Both the position numbers and the translations under genes were made by a program. Below the pieces are notes generated by a model. The model saw only the letters and a list, made by a program, of their open reading frames with translations. It had not been told where the DNA came from and did not search any database. This document shows, piece by piece, positions 1 to 5,851 of a DNA stretch of 13,377 nucleotides. Origin of the DNA: Methanospirillum sp. (lineage in GTDB: Archaea > Halobacteriota > Methanomicrobia > Methanomicrobiales > Methanospirillaceae); assembly GCA_028695895.1 (NCBI GenBank), contig JAQVIE010000014.1, positions 1-13,377 of the forward strand. Reading direction: 5' to 3'. Within the stretch, counting starts at the first letter, position 1. The number at the start of each line of letters is the position of its first letter.

Positions 1-2
1 AT

Positions 3-182
3 ACTTTTGATGTTGAACTCGTTGAAAGGGGAGAACAGCTTTCATTTGCAAACATGGAGGGAGATGTCAGAAATCTGATTGCTGCGCGAGGAAAAAAAGA
101 GACGATGATAGAAGTGGAAAAGTTTTTCAGGGATAAATTGCAGGATTTTATTGACGATTCTGATACACAGACAGGAGTATAA
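3..182 (+). CDS. C-terminal fragment of an unidentified protein (5' end outside window)
   Basis: An open frame enters from the left edge and stops with TAA at 180-182, giving the last 59 residues. They are soluble and charged, beginning TFDVELVERGEQ and continuing into a predicted helix rich in K, E and D, and ending in an acidic DDSDTQTGV tail. There are no membrane segments or cysteines. The opening FDVELVE resembles the last strand of FKBP-type prolyl isomerases, but that is too little to name the family, so I leave it unidentified. The frame overlaps the tail of the convergent minus-strand gene by 35 bp. Sure that it codes: moderately; the fragment is short, but its residue composition is normal and it is open to the window edge. 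Confidence 0.6.
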   Translation, partial: TFDVELVERGEQLSFANMEGDVRNLIAARGKKETMIEVEKFFRDKLQDFIDDSDTQTGV

Positions 183-756
183 CCAGCAGACAGAGTGATA
201 TAAGAATTATCATTCCATTCAGAGAACTTTTTTGTGTTGGTAAAGGAATTGGTTCAGATGTTTTTTCCACCTGCACCTCCTCTGTTTCGACAGGACTTAT
301 AGTCGTCTCTTTTTGTGTCTGGCTGATTTCAGATGGAACCAGAGTAGGTATTAAAGCAGCTGGAATTTCTGCTTTTTTTTCTACCAGGTCAAATGTTGTT
401 GTTTCAATGTAACCCTTCCCAATGATTTCGGCTCTTATCATGTAAGTATCAGGCATCCAGTCCGTTGAATCAAAAGTTGCAATCCAATGGTAATTGGAAT
501 TTTCCATCTTCAAAACCGGAACTACAACAGAACCTCCTCCCTCCATGAAAAGGTCATACTTACTTTTCGGACCAAAAGATATAGGCCATATTTCGATGAG
601 AACAGAATTATCGGTATTAAAGTTTGTATCTCCACTGATGATGATTTCTTCACCTATATAATATGCAGAATTTACCTGGATTTCAGCATGAGCCGGGAAA
701 AAAATAACTGATATAATTGCCAGTGTAATGATTCCTGCTATGGATAATGATTTCAT
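148..756 (-). CDS. Secreted, C-terminally membrane-anchored surface protein
   Basis: The 202-residue protein starts with a classic signal peptide: MKS, a hydrophobic core to about residue 20, and a likely AHA cleavage site before EIQV at residue 25. An extracellular beta-rich domain (about 25-125) opens with YYIGEEIIISGDTNF and contains TFDSTDWMPDTYMIRAEI. This pattern resembles the beta-sandwich domain repeated in many Methanomicrobiales exported proteins. A linker rich in P, T, S and E (about 128-178) leads to one membrane helix and a short NRQ tail, so the protein should stand off the membrane as a surface protein. The C-terminus has the layout of a sortable protein (spacer, helix, polar end) but lacks the PGF motif used by ArtA. 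It is convergent with the preceding fragment. The function is unknown; the topology is read from sequence and the family link is inferred. Confidence 0.85.
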   Translation of the reverse strand: MKSLSIAGIITLAIISVIFFPAHAEIQVNSAYYIGEEIIISGDTNFNTDNSVLIEIWPISFGPKSKYDLFMEGGGSVVVPVLKMENSNYHWIATFDSTDWMPDTYMIRAEIIGKGYIETTTFDLVEKKAEIPAALIPTLVPSEISQTQKETTISPVETEEVQVEKTSEPIPLPTQKSSLNGMIILISLCLLVILLSVYQNRQ

Positions 757-797
757 AATATACTATAATGAGTAAAGGTCAATAAATGAGGTACATC

Positions 798-809
798 AAA
801 TATATATTC
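798..809 (-). promoter_or_regulatory. Probable TATA box of the surface-protein gene
   Basis: On the minus strand this reads GAATATATATTT, close to the archaeal TATA consensus. It lies about 42-53 bp before the ATG at 756, so a start about 25 bp downstream would leave a leader of about 20 nt. No clear Shine-Dalgarno sequence is seen in that leader. Confidence 0.45.
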
Positions 810-856
810 ATGCTTTTCACAAGCTGTAAAGGAAATAAAATAAAAATACCTTCGCG

Positions 857-891
857 CCAAAAATTATTTTGGAAAAACTATTAATTTTTGG
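857..891. repeat. Perfect 10-bp inverted repeat in the AT-rich intergenic region
   Basis: CCAAAAATTA at 857-866 is matched exactly by its reverse complement TAATTTTTGG at 882-891, with 15 bases between. The left arm can also pair with a nearer partner: CCAAAA (857-862) with TTTTGG (867-872) over a 4-base gap. The three copies of the CCAAAA/TTTTGG unit look like a protein-binding site rather than a hairpin terminator, since no gene ends here. It lies in the 757-1046 gap between divergently transcribed genes, about 100 bp before the minus-strand start and 155 bp before the plus-strand start. Confidence 0.5.
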
Positions 892-971
892 AGATTTTTA
901 AGCAATAAACCTCATTTTAATCAGATATACTTCACACATAAGTTCTAATATTCTCTTACTAATCCTTCATT

Positions 972-1000
972 TAAGTCTGACTTATGCTTTTTATTAATAT
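972..1000 (+). promoter_or_regulatory. Promoter with adjacent small palindrome for the four-cysteine protein gene
   Basis: A TATA-like tract TTTTTATTAATAT (988-1000) lies about 50 bp before the ATG at 1047, predicting a leader of about 25 nt. Directly upstream, where the BRE or a regulator would sit, is the perfect inverted repeat TAAGT-ctg-ACTTA (972-984). The promoter assignment is inferred from base composition and spacing; the palindrome is seen directly. Confidence 0.4.
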
Positions 1001-1046
1001 AGATACAGGAGCTGTAAGTACTTCCTAACCCTATACTTATTGGACA

Positions 1047-1370
1047 ATGGTTGTTACACCATCAGCACAGCGTCAAACGAGATCATGTTCTGTATGCGCT
1101 TTCTTTGTTCTTACTACTAACACAGGTCTTGGAAGATGCAATCTGGGTAAAGACGAAAAGGTAGACTTTGAACATCGGAGATGGGAACTGGAAGAATTAT
1201 CTGAATTAATCAGATGGCCCTGTATGTATAACCTGACTCCTGAAGAGATAGAAGTGTCAATGGATTCCTGGGTGAAAAACCTTGTAAACGAATCACTCCG
1301 GTTCAGAACCTCAGTTCAGACAAGACGCTCAATTACATCAGGACGCAGAAAAGGAAACAGAAAGATCTGA
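1047..1370 (+). CDS. Small basic four-cysteine protein, function unknown
   Basis: The protein has 107 residues and no signal peptide or membrane segment. Four cysteines at 14, 17, 31 and 59 are arranged as C-S-V-C, then R-C-N-L-G, then W-P-C-M-Y. This spacing could hold a zinc ion or an iron-sulfur cluster. A helical, acidic middle (about 41-57, WELEELSEL) precedes W57-P58-C59, and the last 25 residues are strongly basic (RTSVQTRRS, GRRKGNRKI), suggesting contact with nucleic acid or an acidic partner. I do not recognise the family. The ATG at 1047 is chosen because the cysteine core follows soon after and no in-frame start is evident in the bases just before it. It stands alone, convergent with tfs across an AT-rich 73-bp gap. 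Confidence 0.8.
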   Translation: MVVTPSAQRQTRSCSVCAFFVLTTNTGLGRCNLGKDEKVDFEHRRWELEELSELIRWPCMYNLTPEEIEVSMDSWVKNLVNESLRFRTSVQTRRSITSGRRKGNRKI

Positions 1371-1443
1371 AAATTTTGCTTTTTAAGATTTTTAAAAATT
1401 TTATTATTAAATATAAATAAAAAATAAAACCAATAAATATTCT
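1371..1443. terminator. AT-rich bidirectional terminator region
   Basis: This 73-bp gap lies between two converging genes. The plus strand carries T-runs (TTTTGCTTTTTAAGATTTTT) soon after the stop at 1370, and the minus strand carries TTTTATTTTTTATTT after the tfs stop. Oligo-T tracts are the known signal for archaeal RNA polymerase termination. ATTTTTAAAAAT (about 1390-1401) is a perfect palindrome. It is the only convergent junction in the window with room for terminators on both strands. Confidence 0.5.
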
Positions 1444-1761
1444 TTAATCGTACTCACGCCATGTGTGGTTACACTTGCTATTTGTACACCGGAAGAACCT
1501 GACCTCACTCTCATCAGCTGATCTAAGCTGACGAAGCCACCAGAACGCTTCTCCATTACCACAGCTGGGGCACCTTACTGCAATAGTTGGCAGAGTTCTG
1601 ATTGCATCAATATCTTCAACGATTACTATCTCTTTTTCTTTTCTTTTATCGGTGATCTGCATTTTTGTTCCGTTATGCCCTCCTTTTTCCCACCCGCATG
1701 AAGTACAGACAAAAGAACCTCCTATGTTTTTTAACAGTTTTCCACACTTCTCACAAAACAT
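1444..1761 (-). CDS. tfs: Transcription factor S (TFS), archaeal TFIIS/RPB9-like transcript cleavage factor
   Basis: TFS enters the RNA polymerase secondary channel and stimulates cleavage of backtracked transcripts, restoring elongation. With the start at 1761 the protein has 105 residues, the usual family length. The N-terminal zinc ribbon uses C3, C6, C19 and C22; the C-terminal ribbon uses C64, C67, C92 and C97. Between the second pair of ligands lies the hallmark hairpin Q-L-R-S-A-D-E (78-84), whose D83 and E84 are the catalytic acidic pair. A longer frame starting at 1803 would add 14 residues not expected in the family, and its ATG falls inside the likely TATA box, so I reject it. The mRNA is probably leaderless. 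The gene is divergent from artA. Confidence 0.96.
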   Translation of the reverse strand: MFCEKCGKLLKNIGGSFVCTSCGWEKGGHNGTKMQITDKRKEKEIVIVEDIDAIRTLPTIAVRCPSCGNGEAFWWLRQLRSADESEVRFFRCTNSKCNHTWREYD

Positions 1762-1785
1762 AATAATAAAGTCTGATAAAGAAAC

Positions 1786-1797
1786 ATTTAAAATATT
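1786..1797 (-). promoter_or_regulatory. TATA box of tfs
   Basis: On the minus strand this reads AATATTTTAAAT. Its centre is about 30 bp before the ATG at 1761, which puts transcription start within a few bases of the start codon. The spacing supports the short tfs reading and a leaderless message. Confidence 0.6.
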
Positions 1798-1812
1798 CAT
1801 CAAGTTTTTTTC

Positions 1813-1830
1813 ATTGTCATTGATGACAAT
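1813..1830. promoter_or_regulatory. Perfect 18-bp palindrome between tfs and artA, candidate operator
   Basis: ATTGTCAT-TG-ATGACAAT is a perfect inverted repeat with 8-bp arms and a 2-bp centre. It lies about 16 bp upstream of the tfs TATA box and 44 bp upstream of the artA start, in the 113-bp gap between the divergent genes. Size and position fit a dimeric regulator that could act on either gene. The weak AATTAT tract at 1842-1847 may be the artA TATA element, immediately downstream. The regulator is unknown. Confidence 0.55.
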
Positions 1831-1874
1831 AACAGGAGAACAATTATCTGCTCATCCTTCTGAAAATATGGGAA

Positions 1875-2708
1875 ATGTTTGAACTTCTTATTCCTTTTTC
1901 CTGTCTTTTTTTTCTATTAGCACAGATACCCGGAAGATATCGGATATATACCGGTATCATTGCCTGGACATCGATTATTATTGTATTCATCGGCGGGCTT
2001 CCTTCTTGGATGGAAGAAAGCAATATCCTTTATCCGGTAATGGCAGCATTGTCTATCCCTTTCCTTATCATTACTATAAAACTTCTTTTAAAAGAAAATA
2101 GTGCTGTATTCAGCCTTACAAAGGCTGCAGGCGTTGCTTTTCTCATCTATGCGCCTTTTGCTTTTATTGAAGTAATAGGTAATTACCTGATCTCAATGGT
2201 TGTCAGACATACTCATTTTATATTAGATCTTTTTTGCTATCCAGTCACTCTTGTTCTTTGGAATACTTTTCAAAGTGGATTTTTCAGAGTTGAAATAATT
2301 CTGGCATGCACAGGTATCCAGGCAATTGCAATAATGATTGGGGTTGCCTCTGCAGTTCCAACAACAACCAGGCAAAAAGTTTTAAGTTTCTTCATGATTA
2401 CCCCGGTAATCTACATACTCAATCTTTTTCGTAATGCCGGTGTAATTATTACTTATACCAGTCAGTCATTTGAATGGCTTCCGGATATTTCCGGTAATTC
2501 TGAGTACGGATACTCCAGTTTTTTCTGGGCGCACAATATCTTTGCAGAAGGAATTGCCTTGATTTTTCTTGTTGCACTGGCATATAGTCTTTTCAGGTTT
2601 ATTCCATCACTCGGAGATTTTGCTGGAGAACTTGTTTCATCTTACGAAAAAGAGATTAGGAGTATCGTTTATAAAGATACAAAATCCTCTGAAATGCGGA
2701 GAGATTAG
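1875..2708 (+). CDS. artA: Archaeosortase A (membrane transpeptidase for PGF-CTERM proteins)
   Basis: Archaeosortases are membrane cysteine enzymes that cut the C-terminal anchor of surface proteins; ArtA recognises PGF-CTERM proteins and, in haloarchaea, its products become lipid anchored. This 277-residue protein is strongly hydrophobic, with about seven or eight membrane segments. Family signatures are present in order: A-C-T-G-I-Q with nucleophile C145, L-F-R-N-A-G-V with R186, and F-W-A-H-N with H220 as the third conserved polar residue. A short charged tail (E-K-E-I-R-S to R-R-D) ends the protein. ATG 1875 has a weak GGGA 2-5 bases upstream and no in-frame competitor; the ATG at 1868 is out of frame. 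The gene overlaps the CDP-alcohol phosphatidyltransferase tail to tail by 53 bp, a notable pairing for a sorting and lipid-attachment pathway. No PGF-CTERM substrate is encoded in this window. Confidence 0.93.
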   Translation: MFELLIPFSCLFFLLAQIPGRYRIYTGIIAWTSIIIVFIGGLPSWMEESNILYPVMAALSIPFLIITIKLLLKENSAVFSLTKAAGVAFLIYAPFAFIEVIGNYLISMVVRHTHFILDLFCYPVTLVLWNTFQSGFFRVEIILACTGIQAIAIMIGVASAVPTTTRQKVLSFFMITPVIYILNLFRNAGVIITYTSQSFEWLPDISGNSEYGYSSFFWAHNIFAEGIALIFLVALAYSLFRFIPSLGDFAGELVSSYEKEIRSIVYKDTKSSEMRRD

Positions 2709-3288
2709 TACAAACTGCGATAATAAGCACAGATATCCAGATAAAACCTGTAAGGCCTCCCAGGACAAGAACAAGAACAGTTTCAGGCCGGCCAAAAAAT
2801 CCGATACCCTCAAGGGGGTCATTAATTTTTCCCTCTTTTCGTTCGGTAAATCCAATTTCTGCGTAAGTTACCGGTTTGATAAAGGTATTCATCATAGATC
2901 CGATAATTGCAAGTGCTACAATGCCAAAATCCCATACTGGAGAGACATTAAGCCATGTAGAAATTATTGGTATTCCTGATAATCCTATACCTAAAAGTAC
3001 AATAGTATCTACATATTTATCTGCAATCCAGTCAAAAACTGCACCGAAAGGAGTTTCCCGTCCTGTCATCCTGGCTACAGACCCGTCAACCAGATCAAGA
3101 ACTGCAGAACTAAATAGTAAAAGGCTGCCAATGAACCATGATTTGAAAAAAAAGGATAATGAGCATATGCACCCTGCCAGAATCGAGAGAACAGTGATTG
3201 TGTTGGGTGATAATCCAGCCTTTTTACATTTTTCTGCTATCGGTTCGAGATATTTTATAAATTTATGCCGAAATGCAGTAATATTCAT
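2656..3288 (-). CDS. CDP-alcohol phosphatidyltransferase, probably archaetidylinositol phosphate synthase type
   Basis: Enzymes of this family displace CMP from CDP-archaeol with a polar alcohol, making archaeal phospholipid head groups in the membrane. The complete active-site motif is present: D65-x2-D68-G69-x2-A72-R73-x8-G82-x3-D86-x3-D90. The aspartates bind metal and one serves as base. The 210-residue length and about six membrane segments fit. The N-terminus (YLEPIAEKCKKAGLSPNTIT) is like that of archaetidylinositol phosphate synthases, but serine or glycerophosphate as acceptor cannot be excluded; the acceptor is inferred. It is convergent with and overlaps artA by 53 bp, so the last 17 codons of each gene are read from opposite strands of the same DNA. 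No strong ribosome binding site is seen before ATG 3288. Confidence 0.92.
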   Translation of the reverse strand: MNITAFRHKFIKYLEPIAEKCKKAGLSPNTITVLSILAGCICSLSFFFKSWFIGSLLLFSSAVLDLVDGSVARMTGRETPFGAVFDWIADKYVDTIVLLGIGLSGIPIISTWLNVSPVWDFGIVALAIIGSMMNTFIKPVTYAEIGFTERKEGKINDPLEGIGFFGRPETVLVLVLGGLTGFIWISVLIIAVCTNLSAFQRILYLYKRYS

Positions 3289-3444
3289 TTTCTGCTCAGG
3301 TGTTGATAATAATATGAGATATTTCTACCGATTAAAGAGACTACTCACTATTGTATTGTTATGAAGTTTTCTCTCTTAGTCAGTTAAAAAATGTAAAACT
3401 CACAGTACGTATTAGTCCTTTTCAATCAAACACTAAGGTTACAT
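3289..3444. other. Intergenic promoter region between divergent lipid-transferase and reductase genes
   Basis: This 156-bp AT-rich gap must contain two divergent promoters. Possible TATA elements are GAAATATCTC on the minus strand (about 3317-3326) and TACGTATTA on the plus strand (about 3406-3414), both weak. No hairpin, repeat or RNA gene is apparent. Confidence 0.35.
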
Positions 3445-4128
3445 ATGTCCGACCATCACAATCGCCCTCATATTACCCTTGTATCTGAAGTGACAATTGA
3501 TGGAAAGCTCACAGTTACAAGGGGCGCTTCATCAAAGTTACTGATGCAGTTCATGTCTCATGAGGCAGAAGTTCTTTTACATCAGATAAGGGCTGATTCT
3601 GATGCAATTATGGTTGGAGCAAATACAATCAGGATAGACAACTCCTTTCTGACCGTAAGACATGTTCCGGGAAAGAACCCTATCCGGGTAATACCTACTT
3701 CAAAAGCAGATATTTCACCTGACGCCAATATTCTTTCACCTGATGCTCCTACCATTATTGCTGTATCTTCACTTGCAGATAAAGAAAAATGTTCAGAACT
3801 TGTTCAAAAAGGTGCTCACATCGAAATATGTGGAGAACAATCAGTAAATTTGTCTGCTCTTATGAGACTTCTGTATGAAAAATATGCCGTGAAATCCCTG
3901 ATGATTGAAGGAGGTTCAACCCTGAATGGTTACATGTTCCAGGAAGGACTGATTGATGAACTTGTTCTCATTCATCTGCCTTTCATTGCAGGTGGAGAGG
4001 ACACCCCTTCTCTTGTCACAGGTCTTCACCCTCGAGATGTTACCGATCTTTTAAAACTGGAACTTATCACACAATACCTGGCCGGTGATAATCTAATAAC
4101 AAAATGGCGAGTGAAACGAACCAGATAA
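3445..4128 (+). CDS. arfC: 2,5-diamino-6-(ribosylamino)-pyrimidinone 5'-phosphate reductase (riboflavin/F420 pathway)
   Basis: This enzyme uses NAD(P)H to reduce the ribosyl side chain of the diaminopyrimidine intermediate to the ribityl form, the archaeal order of steps toward riboflavin; the pyrimidine also feeds deazaflavin F420, central to methanogens. The 227-residue protein matches the RibD C-terminal reductase fold: T-I-D-G-K at 17-21, V-G-A-N-T-I-R-I-D-N at 57-66, I-E-G-G-S-T-L-N-G at 154-162, and the I-A-G-G-E-D-T-P-S-L loop at 181-190. No deaminase domain precedes it, as in archaeal and yeast Rib7 enzymes. ATG 3445 gives the normal family N-terminus; AAGG lies about 8 bases upstream. 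The stop is 10 bp from the convergent truD stop. Confidence 0.93.
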   Translation: MSDHHNRPHITLVSEVTIDGKLTVTRGASSKLLMQFMSHEAEVLLHQIRADSDAIMVGANTIRIDNSFLTVRHVPGKNPIRVIPTSKADISPDANILSPDAPTIIAVSSLADKEKCSELVQKGAHIEICGEQSVNLSALMRLLYEKYAVKSLMIEGGSTLNGYMFQEGLIDELVLIHLPFIAGGEDTPSLVTGLHPRDVTDLLKLELITQYLAGDNLITKWRVKRTR

Positions 4129-4138
4129 TTATGTCAGG

Positions 4139-5407
4139 TTATACCATCTTTCTGGGATCTGTCTTCATCATCTCACGGAGAATTGTCGTGGCATAGTGAC
4201 CTGGAGGAAGGGAGAACCTGGCAAGCAGATCATCATCAATAACTTCACATGCCAGATCTGTTTTCATAAGCATGGGGCGGAATGACCCGGCAAATGTAGT
4301 ACCAAGAACTGATGAAATATTTTCAAACATCTTTGGAGTAATATCCTGCTCTTCAAGTAAATTTTGAATGTTCACGTCATCAGATCCGTCACCAGGAACA
4401 TGTGTTCCACCTGGAAGGAGTAATGCAAGGGCACATTTGCCTCTTTTCACCTGTACCTTTGCAGCATGGATAGTCGCTGGTGTTATCTTGTCAGTTCTTC
4501 CATCAGGCCATATAAGCCGGTCACCGATTTCTGGTTCAAAGAGTGAATGTCCATCACGAATTCTCTTACTCAGGGCATTATTAAAAATCCAGGACTGAAC
4601 TGCACTGACATACATAGACCTAAGAGTTCTTGGAAGTTGCAGAATTGCACCAGGGTAATCTACCGGGTTACTGACAAGGTGATGCAGGACAGAACGTTCA
4701 AGAGATAGCCTGGGAGGCAGAAGGTGGAGACATTGTGCTGCATCTTCAGTATCCATGTAACAGGCTCTTCCTTCCTGCTCATGTTCTTCCATGCATGAAC
4801 CGGGTTTACCAATCATAATCCTGACCGCCTCCTGAAAATCACCTTTCAGAATTTCAAATCCAATGAGATGTGTTACCGGGCGCATCACACCAAATCTCTG
4901 GTACCCGACATAATTTGGAACACCTTCAGAAATGAATTCCTGAAATTTCTCAAGAGATGAATACAGGCTGGTATCTGAATTGTTCCTGATTCTGATGCTG
5001 AATGTATTACCCTGCAGGTCTCCCAGTTTTATAGGATGCTGCTTTGTTCCCAAGCCTGTCAGAATGATGTCTGGTATTGCAAGTTTTGAAATATCTTCCT
5101 CTGTTTTTTTATAAATTGAAATATACTGGGTAGTTACAGCCCGTTTATCTTTAGTTCCTGCAAACCCGATTCGCTGATGGCTTATTCCAAGCCCTGAAGC
5201 TATTGCTTTTACTGCCCGGTGCTGGTCCCAGTTTCTTTTTTTAAGGGAGCAGATAAGATAGGGGCCTTTTGTATATGTGTGGCTGGCATCTTCAACAACT
5301 TCAAAATCTTCTGGTTCTTTTTTTAATGTACCCCCAGTACCTGGATAGCTGGTCAGGTAATACAAGAGGCCGAGTTCCTTATCAATATCCCAGGGGCTTT
5401 GAATCAT
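4139..5407 (-). CDS. truD: tRNA pseudouridine(13) synthase TruD
   Basis: TruD converts uridine to pseudouridine at position 13 of tRNAs; archaeal and eukaryotic (Pus7) members may modify other RNAs. The 422-residue protein shows the family motif G-F-A-G-T-K-D-K-R-A-V-T-T-Q at 81-94, with catalytic aspartate D87, and the second signature N-Y-V-G-Y-Q-R-F-G at 165-173. The N-terminal part (G-x-L-K-x-x-P-E-D-F-x-V, about 26-37) is also typical. The region from about 180 to 340 is the TRUD insertion domain. Length is ordinary for archaea. The ATG at 5407 overlaps the TGA of pth2 in an ATGA junction, so translation of truD is probably coupled to pth2. Both act on tRNA. Confidence 0.96.
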   Translation of the reverse strand: MIQSPWDIDKELGLLYYLTSYPGTGGTLKKEPEDFEVVEDASHTYTKGPYLICSLKKRNWDQHRAVKAIASGLGISHQRIGFAGTKDKRAVTTQYISIYKKTEEDISKLAIPDIILTGLGTKQHPIKLGDLQGNTFSIRIRNNSDTSLYSSLEKFQEFISEGVPNYVGYQRFGVMRPVTHLIGFEILKGDFQEAVRIMIGKPGSCMEEHEQEGRACYMDTEDAAQCLHLLPPRLSLERSVLHHLVSNPVDYPGAILQLPRTLRSMYVSAVQSWIFNNALSKRIRDGHSLFEPEIGDRLIWPDGRTDKITPATIHAAKVQVKRGKCALALLLPGGTHVPGDGSDDVNIQNLLEEQDITPKMFENISSVLGTTFAGSFRPMLMKTDLACEVIDDDLLARFSLPPGHYATTILREMMKTDPRKMV

Positions 5408-5766
5408 AATAATGAAAGAGATCCAGTAATTTTATCAAGGTCTTCACATTTTGCCGGACCAAGACCCAGGGCCGTAATTGTCCCAGGCGGTATCTCAGTC
5501 ATGCCCGCGTCCTGTATAAGAGCTGCCGCTATTCCTGCAGATTCAGCAAGGGTTTTAATTTCAAACAAAGTCCTCTGATCAGATGCCTTAAGAACCACCT
5601 TTTTCTGTCCTTCATTCATCCATACTTTCTTTAATAAAGGAGGACTTTTTTCGTATGCAACGATTGCCGCATGTCCTGCCTGGGCACATTTCTTACCACA
5701 ACTCATTTTTACATCATTTCGAATGACAATACATTGTTTATATTTAAAATCAGGTTCTGTTACCAT
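5404..5766 (-). CDS. pth2: Peptidyl-tRNA hydrolase, Pth2 type
   Basis: Pth2 releases tRNA from peptidyl-tRNAs that drop off the ribosome, recycling tRNA in the cytosol. The 120-residue reading from ATG 5766 has the full archaeal/eukaryotic Pth2 domain: K-Q-C-I-V-I-R-N-D-V-K-M near the N-terminus, then G-K-K-C-A-Q-A-G-H-A-A with the conserved lysine and histidine, and late motifs Q-D-A-G-M-T-E-I-P-P-G-T and A-L-G-L-G-P-A. The open frame continues upstream to 6141, but those 125 extra codons are antisense to the reductase gene, rich in P, T, S and C, and unlike any Pth2, so the start at 5766 is preferred. It leads the pth2-truD operon (4-nt overlap) and is divergent from the reductase 85 bp away. 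No strong ribosome binding site is visible. Confidence 0.95.
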   Translation of the reverse strand: MVTEPDFKYKQCIVIRNDVKMSCGKKCAQAGHAAIVAYEKSPPLLKKVWMNEGQKKVVLKASDQRTLFEIKTLAESAGIAAALIQDAGMTEIPPGTITALGLGPAKCEDLDKITGSLSLL

Positions 5767-5851
5767 CTGCCTGTAAAAGTAGGAGAGACAAGTACAAAGG
5801 TCTGTTCTCCGGTGAGTTGATTGCCGCGTGTGAAGAGTACTATACCAGATT
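5767..5851. other. Divergent promoter region between pth2 and the geranylgeranyl reductase gene
   Basis: This 85-bp gap holds the start regions of two divergent genes. No convincing TATA box was found for either direction: TACTATACC at 5839-5847 is too close to the reductase ATG for a normal start site. It is less AT-rich than the other promoter gaps. Confidence 0.3.

Noticed and set aside
757..1046. tRNA or other structured RNA gene in the longest gap
   Set aside because: No cloverleaf or GC-rich stem is present; the DNA is AT-rich, unlike stable archaeal RNA genes.
1762..1803. 14-residue N-terminal extension of TFS
   Set aside because: Its start codon falls within the likely TATA box and the added residues lie before the family's normal M-x-C-x-x-C start.
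2569..2979. 136-codon plus-strand open frame overlapping the artA 3' end
   Set aside because: It is out of frame with artA and antisense to the transferase; both of those genes are well supported.
2876..3364. 162-codon plus-strand open frame
   Set aside because: It lies antisense to the CDP-alcohol phosphatidyltransferase, whose full catalytic motif is intact; the translated product shows no domain pattern.
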